A stretch of DNA of 64,000 nucleotides from Nocardia vulneris (GCF_001613425.1 NZ_BDCI01000039.1:62001-126000); one strand, 5' to 3'. Positions 40,617-49,583 are shown, counted from the stretch's first letter. Notes: a model not told the origin generated them from the letters alone. Translations and numbers: made by a program.

Positions 40617-43211
40617 TCACCCGGGCGCTGCACGCGTGATCCGGCCCTTCCCTCGCCCTGCAATCGGGTGCCTCGCACGGTCGATCGAGCGGTCCAGTCG
40701 AACTCCCGCATAGCCCAGCACCGACACTGCGCAGACGATGGCAAGATCGGCAACGTTCAGCGGCTCGGTGCCGAGCAGTCCGCGCAGCGGCGGTAGATAC
40801 AGCCCGGCCAATTGCAATGCGAAGGCGCCGGCGACAGCGGCAGGCAACAGCGGGTTGGCCAGGGTCCACGGACGGGTACGGGAACCGAGTGCCACGCCCA
40901 ATTGGGTTGCGCCCAAGGCGAAGAACGCCATGCTCTGCCAAGGACGCTCGGTGTGGTACGCCCACACCGCGACGCCCAGGGTCACCACCGTCAGGAGCAC
41001 ACCGATGCGCAGCACGCGCTGCCACAGGCCCGCGCCGAGAATGCTCTGGGTCGGTGGTCGCGGGGGTTGCGACATGACGTCCCGGTCGGCCGGCTCGCCA
41101 CCGAGGGCAACCCCGGGCAGACCATGAGTCAACAGGTTGATCCACAGGATCTGCGCGGGCAACAACGGCAAGGCGAGCCCGAGAAGCGGCCCCGCGAGCA
41201 TCACCGAGATCTCGGCGACACCACCGGACAATCCATATACGAGGAAGCGCCGGATGTTGGCGTAGACCCGGCGTCCTTCCTCGACGGCGGCGACCACGGT
41301 ACCCAGGTCGTCGTCGGCGAGCACCAGGTCAGCCGCCTGCCGCGCGACTTCGGTGCCGCGCCCGCCCATCGCTACGCCGATGTCCGCGCGACGCAAAGCG
41401 GGGCCGTCGTTGACACCGTCCCCATTCATCGCCACCACCTGCCCGTCGTCGCGCAGCGCTTGGATGATGTCCAGCTTCTGACCGGGGGTCGCTCGCGCGA
41501 ACACGGTGCCGGTCGTCAGATCGGACGGTGTCAGATCGCGGCAGTCGATCACCGGCTCGGCGGCACGAATGATGTCCAGTTCGGTGGCGATCGCGTGTGC
41601 GGTGCCGGGATGGTCGCCGGTGATGAGAATCGGCCGTATGCCCGCCCCGCGGCACGCGGCCACAGTTCCCGCGGCGTCGGTGCGGGGCGGATCGTAGATC
41701 GCGATGAGGCCGAGCAGAGCCAATCCATGTTCGGGATCCCGATCCGGTCGCGGCTCGGCCGCATCGTCGCCCTGCGCTACCGCGAGCACGCGAAAGCCTT
41801 GCCGCGCAAGGTGTTCGGCTTCCCGTAGCGCTTGCCGCAGCAGTGCTGGTTCTTCGTGCAGCACCGCAGGTTCCAGCACCGACTCCGGTGCACCCTTACA
41901 GATCACCCGATACCGGCCGCCGGGCAGCCGGTGCACGGTGCTCATCCGTTTGCGTTCGCTGTCGAACGGCCGTTCCGCATATCGCGGGGTCTGCCGCTCC
42001 AGCTCGTCGCGATGAAGTCCTGCTTTTGCCGCCGCGGACAGCAGCGCGATCTCGGTGGGATCACCGTGCGCGGCCCACTCGCCGTCCTCGTCCACGAACA
42101 GCCTGGCGTCGTTACACATGGCTGCCGCCGCCAGCAGGTCGCGCACAGCAGGCACGTCATCTCTACCCAGAACCGTTGCACCCGATCGCACTTCGCCGTT
42201 GGGCGCGTATTCGGAGCCAGTGACGGTAGCCCGAGCCACCGGAGTCCAGAGTTCGTGCACGACCATCCTCCCCTCGGTGAGCGTGCCGGTCTTGTCGGTG
42301 GCCAGGACCGTCACCGAACCCAAGGTCTCTACCGCGGGAAGCCTGCGGATCAGCGCATGCCGCTCGGCCATCCGCCGCGCGCCGATGGCGAGGCTCAAAG
42401 TGACTACAGCGGGCAGTGATTCGGGCACAGCGGCAACGGCCAAACTGATCGCCGTCACCACCATCAGTTCCACTGGCTGTCCGCGAAGCAGTCCCAGCAC
42501 GAGCACGACAGCACACAGCACCACTGTCACACCGGCCAGTAACCGCCCGACATCCAGGAGGCGCCGTTGCAGCGGCGTCGGTTCGATAGGCCGTTTCATC
42601 AGGTGCGCGATCCGGCCGGTCGCACTCGCCCCGCCCACCGCCGTGACCTGCGCTCGGCCGCGGCCCTTCACGACCACCGTCCCCGCGGACAGCGCCGAAT
42701 CAGCAGCAACATCCTTGTCTACCGGAATCGACTCCCCGGTCAGTGCCGACTCGTCCACAAGCAACGCAGCCGCTTCGACCAGCACCGCGTCGGCCGGCAC
42801 GATATCGCCCTCGCTCAGCACCAGCAGGTCGTCGACCACCACATCCGCCGCGTCGACCTGCTTTTGGGCACCGTCGCGGACCACCCGGGCGACCGGCGCG
42901 GTGAGCCGCGACAACGCCGAAATCGCCCGATCGGCCCTTACCTCCTGGCCGACCCCGACTGCGGTGTTGACCACGACGACCACGAGGATCACCGCCATGT
43001 CGGTCCAGTCGGCGGTCACCGCGGTCAATCCGGCCGCCAGCAGCAGGACCACGATCAATGGATCCCGGAGCTGACCGAACACTCTCTGCCACAGTCGAAT
43101 CGGCGCGGGCTGCGGCAGTAAGTTCGCGCCGTCGCGGGCCAACCTTTCGGCGGCCTCGACGGCGGAAAGGCCAGAAGTCGCGTGTGGCGTTGTCTGCGCA
43201 CCGATTGTCAC
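40617..43211 (-). CDS. cation-transporting P-type ATPase (Ca2+/Na+-type)
   Basis: An 864-residue P2-type ATPase. Cation_ATPase_N domain at 13-50, TGES at 158-161, PESLP at 263-267 in M4, phosphorylated Asp306 in DKTGTLT, nucleotide domain, MNGDGVNDGPAL hinge and C-terminal helices. The PESLP/PEGLP-type M4 and lack of N-terminal metal-binding domains point to calcium- or magnesium-type transport, like mycobacterial CtpF, a hypoxia-regulon member. Its GTG start has no ribosome-binding site and may be leaderless. It is divergent from a 29-residue membrane peptide and the first universal-stress gene. Confidence 0.9.
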   Translation of the reverse strand: MTIGAQTTPHATSGLSAVEAAERLARDGANLLPQPAPIRLWQRVFGQLRDPLIVVLLLAAGLTAVTADWTDMAVILVVVVVNTAVGVGQEVRADRAISALSRLTAPVARVVRDGAQKQVDAADVVVDDLLVLSEGDIVPADAVLVEAAALLVDESALTGESIPVDKDVAADSALSAGTVVVKGRGRAQVTAVGGASATGRIAHLMKRPIEPTPLQRRLLDVGRLLAGVTVVLCAVVLVLGLLRGQPVELMVVTAISLAVAAVPESLPAVVTLSLAIGARRMAERHALIRRLPAVETLGSVTVLATDKTGTLTEGRMVVHELWTPVARATVTGSEYAPNGEVRSGATVLGRDDVPAVRDLLAAAAMCNDARLFVDEDGEWAAHGDPTEIALLSAAAKAGLHRDELERQTPRYAERPFDSERKRMSTVHRLPGGRYRVICKGAPESVLEPAVLHEEPALLRQALREAEHLARQGFRVLAVAQGDDAAEPRPDRDPEHGLALLGLIAIYDPPRTDAAGTVAACRGAGIRPILITGDHPGTAHAIATELDIIRAAEPVIDCRDLTPSDLTTGTVFARATPGQKLDIIQALRDDGQVVAMNGDGVNDGPALRRADIGVAMGGRGTEVARQAADLVLADDDLGTVVAAVEEGRRVYANIRRFLVYGLSGGVAEISVMLAGPLLGLALPLLPAQILWINLLTHGLPGVALGGEPADRDVMSQPPRPPTQSILGAGLWQRVLRIGVLLTVVTLGVAVWAYHTERPWQSMAFFALGATQLGVALGSRTRPWTLANPLLPAAVAGAFALQLAGLYLPPLRGLLGTEPLNVADLAIVCAVSVLGYAGVRLDRSIDRARHPIAGRGKGRITRAAPG

Positions 43212-43396
43212 GAATCGAGCAGATCAGAATCGCCAGACCCGCCAGTAGAGCCGCAGGGCCCTCTGGCGAGGGCACTTCGTTCGCAATCGCAAGTTGTGAC
43301 TGATGGACCTCGCGTGGGAGCCGGATTGCTCTACAGCCCAACACCGTACGCATCGACAGTGGATACACGCGATTCAATCCCTATCGAGGAGCCACC

Positions 43397-43486
43397 ATGG
43401 ACTGGCCCACCGCCGCCGTCATCATCGCCGTTGTCATCGCGCTGATGGTCATCGTTTCGACCTATCAGTCCACCCGGAAGCGTTGA
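43397..43486 (+). CDS. 29-residue single-helix membrane peptide
   Basis: ATG at 43397 with GAGGAG upstream, 29 codons, TGA. Sequence: short N-terminus MDWPT, one hydrophobic helix (AAVIIAVVIALMVIVSTY), basic end STRKR. Size and topology resemble KdpF-type small subunits of P-type ATPases. It lies 31 bases before a universal-stress gene and opposite the P-type ATPase, sharing their intergenic region. Too short for most gene callers; function is inferred from context only. Confidence 0.6.
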   Translation: MDWPTAAVIIAVVIALMVIVSTYQSTRKR

Positions 43487-43517
43487 CCGAGCCGGATCAC
43501 CTGAAGGGCGAAGCGCA

Positions 43518-44432
43518 ATGACCGTTCAGCACAAAGAAATTCCGCACGAATCCGTCGCCGCGGCCGTAGTCGTCGGCGCCGACGGTTCCCCGGCGTCGGA
43601 GAGGGCTGTCCGCTGGGCGGCCGATATCGCGGCACAACGGGGACGTGATCTGCGTATCGAGCACGGCCTCGACCTGGTCGCTGTTCGCGCGGTCCTCGGC
43701 AACTACGAAATCATGTCGCCCGCTGTCACCGACACGATGCGGGCACACGGCGAGCAGGTGCTCACTGCCGCCGCCGAACTCGCGCATTCGGCGCATCCTG
43801 ATCTCACCATCGCGACCGAGCTGTCCGAAGCCAATCCCGCCGAACTCCTGATCGCCCGTTCGAAGACGGCACACATGGTTGTGCTCGGTACCACCCCTGG
43901 CGTCGGCACCTTTGCCCACCTCGGTTCGACGCTGCTCGCCGTGACCGCACACGGGCACGGCTCTGTCGTGGTGGTGCGCGGTACCGAGCCGGAGGCACGC
44001 ACGTCCGGTCCGGTCGTGGTCGGTATCGACGGCAGTGCCGTCGGCGAGGCTGCGATCGGCGCGGCGTTCGCCGAGGCCTCGCTGCGTGGTGCCGAGCTCG
44101 TCGCGGTGCACGCGTGGAGTGACCTGTCTGCCGGCGAATACGCGGGTGTGTCCTACCTCGACATACCCGTCGCCGATCTGGACGTCGCAGAGAACGCCCT
44201 ACTCGCCGAACGACTCTCGGGTTGGCAGGAGAAGTTTCCGGACGTCACGGTCACACGAAAGATCTATTCCGCAGGGCCGCGCAAACACCTCGACGAGTGG
44301 TCCGAGTCCGCCCAGCTGATCGTGGTCGGCAGCCGGGGACGCGGCGGGTTCCGCGGCCTGCTGCTCGGCTCGACCAGCAATTGGCTTGTGCAGCATGCCC
44401 ATTGCCCCGTCATGGTCGTGCACCCCGAATAA
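43518..44432 (+). CDS. tandem universal stress protein, type A
   Basis: A 304-residue protein with two Usp domains. The C-terminal domain has the complete ATP-binding loop VVGSRGRGGFRGLLLGSTSN (G-2x-G-9x-G-S). In the N-terminal one the loop is altered (TTPGVGTFAHLGSTLLAV). Type A members here share HGHGSVVVVRG at the end of domain 1. Double-Usp proteins of this kind are members of the mycobacterial DosR hypoxia regulon. It is followed after 42 bases by a type B protein. Confidence 0.9.
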   Translation: MTVQHKEIPHESVAAAVVVGADGSPASERAVRWAADIAAQRGRDLRIEHGLDLVAVRAVLGNYEIMSPAVTDTMRAHGEQVLTAAAELAHSAHPDLTIATELSEANPAELLIARSKTAHMVVLGTTPGVGTFAHLGSTLLAVTAHGHGSVVVVRGTEPEARTSGPVVVGIDGSAVGEAAIGAAFAEASLRGAELVAVHAWSDLSAGEYAGVSYLDIPVADLDVAENALLAERLSGWQEKFPDVTVTRKIYSAGPRKHLDEWSESAQLIVVGSRGRGGFRGLLLGSTSNWLVQHAHCPVMVVHPE

Positions 44433-44474
44433 CCCGTTCGACAGCGCATTCCGCCAGATAGCAAGGAAGTCACC

Positions 44475-45347
44475 ATGTCCACCGAGCACACCAGACCGAT
44501 CGTCGTCGGCGTCGACGGCTCCGAACCAGCGCTGGCGGCCGTCCAGTGGGCGGCCGCCGAAGCAGCTCGGCTGCATGCTCCTTTGGAGCTGCTGCACAGC
44601 ACCGGCGTCCCCCTCGACTACCCGCCCACCATCGAATACCTGCCTTTCGACGCCGAACGATACCGTCGGGAGGGCGCCCAAATTCTCGACAAGGCAACGA
44701 AACTCGCGACCGACCTGTTTCCGCCGGACCGGACCGCGGAAATCGCCGCGCGCGTTATCGACGGCCCACCGATCCCTACCCTGATCGCCCGTTCCAAGGA
44801 AGCCAGGATGGTCGTGGTCGGCACCAACGGCATGGGCGCACTGGGGCGCGGACTGCTCGGCTCGGTGAGCACCTCGATCGCCAGGCACGCACACTGCCCC
44901 GTCGCCGTCATCCCGGCGGCCGCCGCCGACGCGCCGGACCGCAGCGGACAGCCGGTGGTGGTCGGTGTCGACGGATCGCCGAGCAGCCTGCGTGCGGTGG
45001 CGATCGCCTTCGAAGAGGCGGCCAACCGGGGCGTCGGCCTTGTCGCGGTGCACACCTGGTCCGAATTCTTCCGCTACAACTCACGGGCCGACATGCAGCA
45101 GGAAGACGAGGAACTGCTCGCCGAATGCCTTGCCGGATACGCCGATCAGTACCCCGATGTGCAGGTGCGCCGGGTCGTCGTCGAGGAGCGTCCCGCACAT
45201 CGTCTCGTCGCGGAGGCCGCGCACGCCCAATTGATCGTCCTGGGCAGCCATGGCCGCGGCGGGTTCGCCGGCATGACCCTCGGCTCGGTCAGCCAAGCCA
45301 TCCTGCACGGCGTCCACATCCCGATCATCATCGCTCGAACGAAATAG
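44475..45347 (+). CDS. tandem universal stress protein, type B
   Basis: A 290-residue double-Usp protein. Both domains keep ATP-binding loops: VVGTNGMGALGRGLLGSVST and LGSHGRGGFAGMTLGSVSQ. A hallmark of this subtype is the FFRYNSRADMQQEDEELLAE stretch in the second domain, shared with the protein at 49584. ATG follows AGCAAGGAAG. It belongs to the first A-B stress pair of the cluster and is followed by the YtfJ/GerW-like gene after 11 bases. Confidence 0.9.
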   Translation: MSTEHTRPIVVGVDGSEPALAAVQWAAAEAARLHAPLELLHSTGVPLDYPPTIEYLPFDAERYRREGAQILDKATKLATDLFPPDRTAEIAARVIDGPPIPTLIARSKEARMVVVGTNGMGALGRGLLGSVSTSIARHAHCPVAVIPAAAADAPDRSGQPVVVGVDGSPSSLRAVAIAFEEAANRGVGLVAVHTWSEFFRYNSRADMQQEDEELLAECLAGYADQYPDVQVRRVVVEERPAHRLVAEAAHAQLIVLGSHGRGGFAGMTLGSVSQAILHGVHIPIIIARTK

Positions 45348-45358
45348 GTGAAACCACA

Positions 45359-45694
45359 ATGAAAGCTACAGATGTCCTGGCAGCGGCGACCGATTCGATG
45401 AAAGCCGGCCGCGTGTTCGCCGAACCGGTGGAGCGCAACGGCACCACCGTGATCACGGCCGCAGCACTGTCCGGCGGCAGCGGCGCAGGCGAAGGGTCCG
45501 ACAGCGAAGGACAGCAGGGTTCCGGCGGCGGATTCGGTCTCGGGGCAAAGCCGGTGGGGGCCTTCGTGATCAAAGACGGTCAGGTGGCCTGGCAACCGGC
45601 GATCGATATCAACCGTTTGATCTTCGCCGTCGGAGTCGTCGCGGTCACCGCACTGGTTGTCGGTGCTCGCATCGCACGGGCCTACGTGGAATAA
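45359..45694 (+). CDS. YtfJ/GerW-like protein with C-terminal membrane helix
   Basis: A 111-residue protein of the spore protein YtfJ/GerW family: MKATDVLAAATDSMKAGRVF, GTTVITAAALSGGSGAGEG, a Gly/Ser-rich turn, and FGLGAKPVGAFVIKDGQVAW. A C-terminal helix (LIFAVGVVAVTALVVGARIA) would anchor it in the membrane. In spore formers the family acts in spore coat or germination; here it lies among stress genes of a non-sporulating genus. The ATG is 11 bases after the type B stress gene. Confidence 0.8.
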   Translation: MKATDVLAAATDSMKAGRVFAEPVERNGTTVITAAALSGGSGAGEGSDSEGQQGSGGGFGLGAKPVGAFVIKDGQVAWQPAIDINRLIFAVGVVAVTALVVGARIARAYVE

Positions 45695-45715
45695 CGCTCC
45701 GGGTCTTTCGGAACA

Positions 45716-47419
45716 TTACGACTCGGGCGGTCCGGCGCGCTGGTCCGCCCGAAAAGCCGCGATCGCCGTGGGCAACGTCGGGTAGAGCCGATCCGCACCG
45801 ATCACACCGGTCAGCCCGAACGCATCCAGATCGTCACGCAGGTCCTGTTTGACCCGCGCCATCGCGAACACAATGCCCTGCGCAGCCAGATCGGCACGCA
45901 ACTGCTCGACCGCGTCGAGTGCGGTCAGATCGACTTCGACGTTGGCCTCGGCATTGAGGACGAACCAGCGCACCGGTGCCCCACTCTGCCGCTCCCACGT
46001 CTGCACCGCGGCCAGAGCCCGCCGGTGGAAGTCCTCCGCGTTCGCGAAGCAGAGCGGGGCGTCGTACCGGTAGATGACAAGTCCGGTAAGGGGTTTCGCC
46101 GCCGGATAGTCGTCGATGTCGTGCATGCCCGCAAGCCCGGGCACGAATCCGAGAATGGCGTCGTGGCCGCGAGCGATGCGCCGCAGCAGATCGAAGATCG
46201 ACAAGGCGATCGCCACGAGCACGCCGTAGAGCACACCCAACGCCAGCACCGCGGCGACCGTGCCGAGCGCCAGCAGCAATTCGCTGCGCCGGAATCGAGC
46301 GATCCGCCGGAACTCTGTCACATCGACGAGTCGTAGTGCCGCGTAGATCACCAATGCGCCGAGTGCCGCAGTGGGAAAGGCGGCGAGTACCCCGCGTGCG
46401 CCGAACAATACGACGAGGATGCCGCCGAGCGCGACAACGGAATACAGCTGGGTCCGCGCTCCCATGACATCGGCGATCGTGGTTCTGCTGCCACTGCAGC
46501 TCACCGGAAATCCGTGCGTCAGTCCGGCCGCCACGTTGGTCGCACCCAGCGCGGCGAGCTCGGTGTTGGCATCCACGTGCGTTCCGTGACGGGCGGCGAA
46601 AGCTCTTGCGGTGAGGGCATTGTCGGAAAATCCGACGACTGCGATCCCCACCGCGGGCAGCAGCAGCGCCGCCACGTCGGCGAAGGCGACCCCGGACAGG
46701 CCCGGCACCGGGATGCCGGAGGGAACCGTACCCACGACTCGTATCCCGAAGCGCTGCAAGGAAAATGCGGCCACGACACCGGCCGATAGCAATACGGCCA
46801 ACAGCGGACCCGGTATCCGGGGTGTGCGCCAGGCCAGCAGCAACAGCCCACTGAGCACACCTACCGCGAGCACGCTGGTCTGCCAATGCCACTGATCGAC
46901 GTGACCTGCGAACGAGCGCAGTTGCGCGAACAGCGACTCGCCCTCGACCGATACCCCCGTGACCCGCCCGAGCTGGCCCGCGATCATCATGCCCGCCGTG
47001 CCCGCGAGATAACCCACCAACACCGGCTTGGACAACAGATCCGCCAGCACCCCGAGGCGGGCCGCCGAAGCCACCAGGCACAGTCCGCCGACCAGTAGGG
47101 CGAGTACTGCGGCCAGCGCGGCGTATCGGTCCGCGTCCCCCAGAGCGAGCGGGGCCAGCGCCACTGCGGTCAGCAGAGCGGTCGTCGACTCCGGACCTAC
47201 TGACAGCTGCCGAGAGGTAGCCAGCAGCGTGTACACGGCCAGGGGCCCGATCGCCGACCAGAGACCGACCACCGGTGGCAATCCCGCCACCGTCGCGTAA
47301 GCCATCACCTGTGGAATCAGATACGCGGCCACCGTAACGCCGGCGACCACGACGGACCGCAGCCACGCCCGTTGGTAACCCTCGAATTGCCGGAGCCCCG
47401 GCAGCCATCGTCTCAACAC
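45716..47419 (-). CDS. SulP-family anion transporter with STAS domain
   Basis: A 567-residue transporter. The Sulfate_transp core has about 10-12 helices, starting VVVAGVTVAAYLIPQVMAYA, with SCSGSRTTIADVMGARTQ near the middle. The C-terminal STAS domain begins near LVIYRYDAPLCFANAEDFHR. Substrates of the family are sulfate or bicarbonate. GTG at 47417-47419 (VLRRWLPGLRQFEG) is chosen as the family-like N-terminus; the frame is open much further upstream and would overlap the divergent gene. A SulP gene is also part of the mycobacterial DosR set. Confidence 0.85.
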   Translation of the reverse strand: MLRRWLPGLRQFEGYQRAWLRSVVVAGVTVAAYLIPQVMAYATVAGLPPVVGLWSAIGPLAVYTLLATSRQLSVGPESTTALLTAVALAPLALGDADRYAALAAVLALLVGGLCLVASAARLGVLADLLSKPVLVGYLAGTAGMMIAGQLGRVTGVSVEGESLFAQLRSFAGHVDQWHWQTSVLAVGVLSGLLLLAWRTPRIPGPLLAVLLSAGVVAAFSLQRFGIRVVGTVPSGIPVPGLSGVAFADVAALLLPAVGIAVVGFSDNALTARAFAARHGTHVDANTELAALGATNVAAGLTHGFPVSCSGSRTTIADVMGARTQLYSVVALGGILVVLFGARGVLAAFPTAALGALVIYAALRLVDVTEFRRIARFRRSELLLALGTVAAVLALGVLYGVLVAIALSIFDLLRRIARGHDAILGFVPGLAGMHDIDDYPAAKPLTGLVIYRYDAPLCFANAEDFHRRALAAVQTWERQSGAPVRWFVLNAEANVEVDLTALDAVEQLRADLAAQGIVFAMARVKQDLRDDLDAFGLTGVIGADRLYPTLPTAIAAFRADQRAGPPES

Positions 47420-47535
47420 TGTTCCAGCATTGTGCACGGCGCACCGCCGCTGGACGGCGAAAGCCGCCGAACACGACTTCCGGCCCGGTGACCGGGGCCA
47501 TCGGGCCCTGCCGCGCAGCGGCCCGCGGGCGAAGA

Positions 47536-47561
47536 GTAAGTGAATGGTACTCACTACTTAC
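47536..47561. promoter_or_regulatory. dyad between the SulP gene and the divergent membrane gene
   Basis: AGTGA (47539-47543) and TCACT (47551-47555) form an inverted repeat with a 7-base spacer. It is extended outward by GTAAG (47536) and CTTAC (47557-47561) with a three-base offset. The dyad overlaps the first possible ATG of the next gene (47544). It resembles TetR-type operators. If functional, it argues that the true start of that gene lies downstream. Confidence 0.4.
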
Positions 47562-47978
47562 GTACGCAAAGCCGGCACGTTGCAGACCACGGTGTGCCTG
47601 GTGTCCGGTGTCGTCGCGATTTGGGCTTTCGCCGGATCGCTCGGCCTGATCACCGGGGTGATCGGTCTCGGCGCGGACCTCGATCAACGACTCCCATTCC
47701 GCAGTCCGGTCTTCGGCGGCCTCATGCTGGCCGTCGTTGTCGGCCTGCCGATGACCGCGGCCGGTGTGCTCGCGGCCCGAGACGACGAACGGACACCGAT
47801 CTTCGCGATGGTGGCCGGCCTGGCCCTGATCGGCTGGATTGCGGTGCAGATAGCGGTAATTCGCGAATTCAGTGTACTGCAACCGATCTGTGTGCTCCTC
47901 GGCCTGATCGTCCTCGCCGTGGGCGCTGTGCAGTTCCGGGTCGGTCACAGGCATAGCAGCGAACCGAAACTTTCTTGA
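47544..47978 (+). CDS. four-helix membrane protein, unknown
   Basis: Up to 144 residues with four hydrophobic segments: VCLVSGVVAIWAFAGSLGLI, PVFGGLMLAVVVGLPMTAAG, IFAMVAGLALIGWIAVQIAV and PICVLLGLIVLAVGAVQF. No ribosome-binding site precedes the ATG at 47544, and a dyad covers it, so an in-frame GTG or TTG near 47580 may be the real start. It is followed after 10 bases by the flavodoxin gene. No family recognised. Confidence 0.6.
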   Translation: MVLTTYVRKAGTLQTTVCLVSGVVAIWAFAGSLGLITGVIGLGADLDQRLPFRSPVFGGLMLAVVVGLPMTAAGVLAARDDERTPIFAMVAGLALIGWIAVQIAVIREFSVLQPICVLLGLIVLAVGAVQFRVGHRHSSEPKLS

Positions 47979-47988
47979 GGAGAACAAG

Positions 47989-48516
47989 ATGCGATCACGA
48001 GTCGTCTACGAATCGATGTTCGGCAACACCGCTGCGGTCGCCGAAGCCATCGCCGAGGGCCTGCGCGAGTTCGGCACCGTGGAGTTGATCAATGTGTCCG
48101 CTGCCGCGAATGTGCCCGCACCGACGGTGGATCTGCTCGTCGTGGGCGGGCCGACGCACGCCTTCGGCTTGAGCCGGCGAAAGACCCGGCTCGATGCCGC
48201 GGCGCGCACCGAGGCGGCAGTGGCGGTGGACATCGGAATCCGGGAGTGGCTCGATGCGGCGCTCGGCGTGCCCGAGGGTCGCCGTGCCGCGGCGTTCGGC
48301 ACCAAGGTGGCGAAGCCGCCGTGGCTGCCGGGATCCGCCGCGCAAGCAACCGGAAAACGTTTGCGCCGCATCGGTTACGAGCTGGCCGACGAACCCGTGG
48401 ACTTCCTCGTCGACGGGATGACCGGACCGCTCGTCGCGGGTGAGCAGGCGCGCGCCCGGGCCTGGGCCGAGCGTCTAGCCCACACCGAATACGACCGCCT
48501 CGCACACCACTGCTGA
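47989..48516 (+). CDS. flavodoxin-like protein
   Basis: A 175-residue FMN-binding flavodoxin. The phosphate loop is YESMFGNTAAVAEAIAEGL, and the second flavin loop is VVGGPTHAFGLSRR. Following AFGTKVAKPPWLPGSAAQ matches stand-alone flavodoxins of actinobacteria. It may carry electrons in low-oxygen metabolism or act as a quinone reductase. TTGAGGAGAAC is a strong ribosome-binding site, and it probably forms an operon with the preceding membrane gene. Confidence 0.88.
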   Translation: MRSRVVYESMFGNTAAVAEAIAEGLREFGTVELINVSAAANVPAPTVDLLVVGGPTHAFGLSRRKTRLDAAARTEAAVAVDIGIREWLDAALGVPEGRRAAAFGTKVAKPPWLPGSAAQATGKRLRRIGYELADEPVDFLVDGMTGPLVAGEQARARAWAERLAHTEYDRLAHHC

Positions 48517-48525
48517 ACGGGGAGA

Positions 48526-48582
48526 TTGCGGCCTTTGGGCCTCTGGGCTCGGGACCAACGACAGCCGCGCCGGGACCCTCCG
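48526..48582 (+). promoter_or_regulatory. candidate DosR-like boxes before a stress-protein gene
   Basis: Three GGGAC/GGCCT-type elements occur at 21-22 base intervals. One is TTGCGGCCTTTGGGCCTCTG (48526-48545), which fits 13 of 20 positions of the mycobacterial DosR consensus. The second is CTCGGGACCAACGACAGCC (48548-48566), and the third a GGGACC half-site at 48572-48577. Helical phasing is as in tandem DosR sites. The match is weak, and no DosR gene lies in the window. Confidence 0.35.
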
Positions 48583-48632
48583 CATTTCTAACGTACAAGT
48601 ACCGCAACACAGCACCTTCGAAGGGCGAAGAA

Positions 48633-49544
48633 ATGGCCACCCAGCTCACCGATGATCCGCACCGAATCGCCACGGCCCCAGTGGTAGTCGGCGTCGACGG
48701 CTCCGCGGCCGCCGACCACGCCGTGTGCTGGGCCGCCACCACCGCCGCGGCCCGCAGCCGCCGACTGCGGCTCGTCAACGGACTCGATATCGCCGCCAAG
48801 CGCGGGGTGCTGGGCAGCTATGACCTCATGATTCCCGCTGTGCTCGACTCGATTCGCCGCCAGGGTGGCGAACGGGTAGCCGCCGCGCGGGCGCTGGCCC
48901 TGCGCCTCGAGCCTAGCCTCGTCGTGGAAACCGAAGTATCCCAGTCGAATCCGGCAGAACTGCTGATCGATCGGTCCGCCGCGGCGCACCTCGTCGCGAT
49001 CGGTGCGTCCGGCGAAGGCGCAACCATTCGCCATCTCGGATCCACCCTGCTGGCGGTGGCGAGCCACGGCCACGGATCCATCGTGGTCGTCCGTGGCACC
49101 GAGTGGTCTCCCGATTCCACCGCTCCCGTGGTGGTCGGTGTCGACGGGAGCGCGGCGGGCGAAGTCGCGCTCGGCGCCGCCTTCGCCGAAGCGCGAGATC
49201 GAAACGCGCGCTTGGTCGCCGTGCACGTGTGGAGCGATCTGCATTTCGACAGGTTCGCCGGATTCTCGGGCACCATCACCGATCCCACCGTCGCGGCCGA
49301 GGCGCACGCACTGCTCGCCACGCAGCTTTCCGGGTGGCACGACAAGTATCCCGAGGTCGTGGTCACCAGCGAGGTGTATCTGTCCGGACCTCGGCACTAC
49401 CTGCTCGAGTGGTCCAAAGCCGCGCAGCTCGTGGTCGTCGGCAGCCGTGGCCGTGGTGGATTCCGCGGGCTGCTGCTCGGGTCGACCAGCAACGCGCTGG
49501 TCCAGCGCGCGCACTGCCCGGTCCAGGTAGTCCACGCGAGCTGA
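48633..49544 (+). CDS. tandem universal stress protein, type A
   Basis: A 303-residue double-Usp protein closely like those at 43518 and 51581. Domain 1 starts PVVVGVDGSAAADHAVCWAA and ends HGHGSIVVVRG with the altered loop; domain 2 has the intact VGSRGRGGFRGLLLGSTSN. Candidate DosR-like boxes lie 50-105 bases upstream. ATG follows GAAGGGCGAAG. It forms the second A-B pair with the next gene, which suggests block duplication. Confidence 0.9.
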   Translation: MATQLTDDPHRIATAPVVVGVDGSAAADHAVCWAATTAAARSRRLRLVNGLDIAAKRGVLGSYDLMIPAVLDSIRRQGGERVAAARALALRLEPSLVVETEVSQSNPAELLIDRSAAAHLVAIGASGEGATIRHLGSTLLAVASHGHGSIVVVRGTEWSPDSTAPVVVGVDGSAAGEVALGAAFAEARDRNARLVAVHVWSDLHFDRFAGFSGTITDPTVAAEAHALLATQLSGWHDKYPEVVVTSEVYLSGPRHYLLEWSKAAQLVVVGSRGRGGFRGLLLGSTSNALVQRAHCPVQVVHAS

Positions 49545-49583
49545 CCGGCTCCCCATTCGCTCGCCTCGAAAGGCTGAAATCAC

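Noticed and set aside
43212..43396. DosR box in the ATPase/peptide intergenic region
   Set aside because: A GCCCT-N6-AGGGC inverted repeat exists near 43255, but it does not align with the DosR consensus over both halves.
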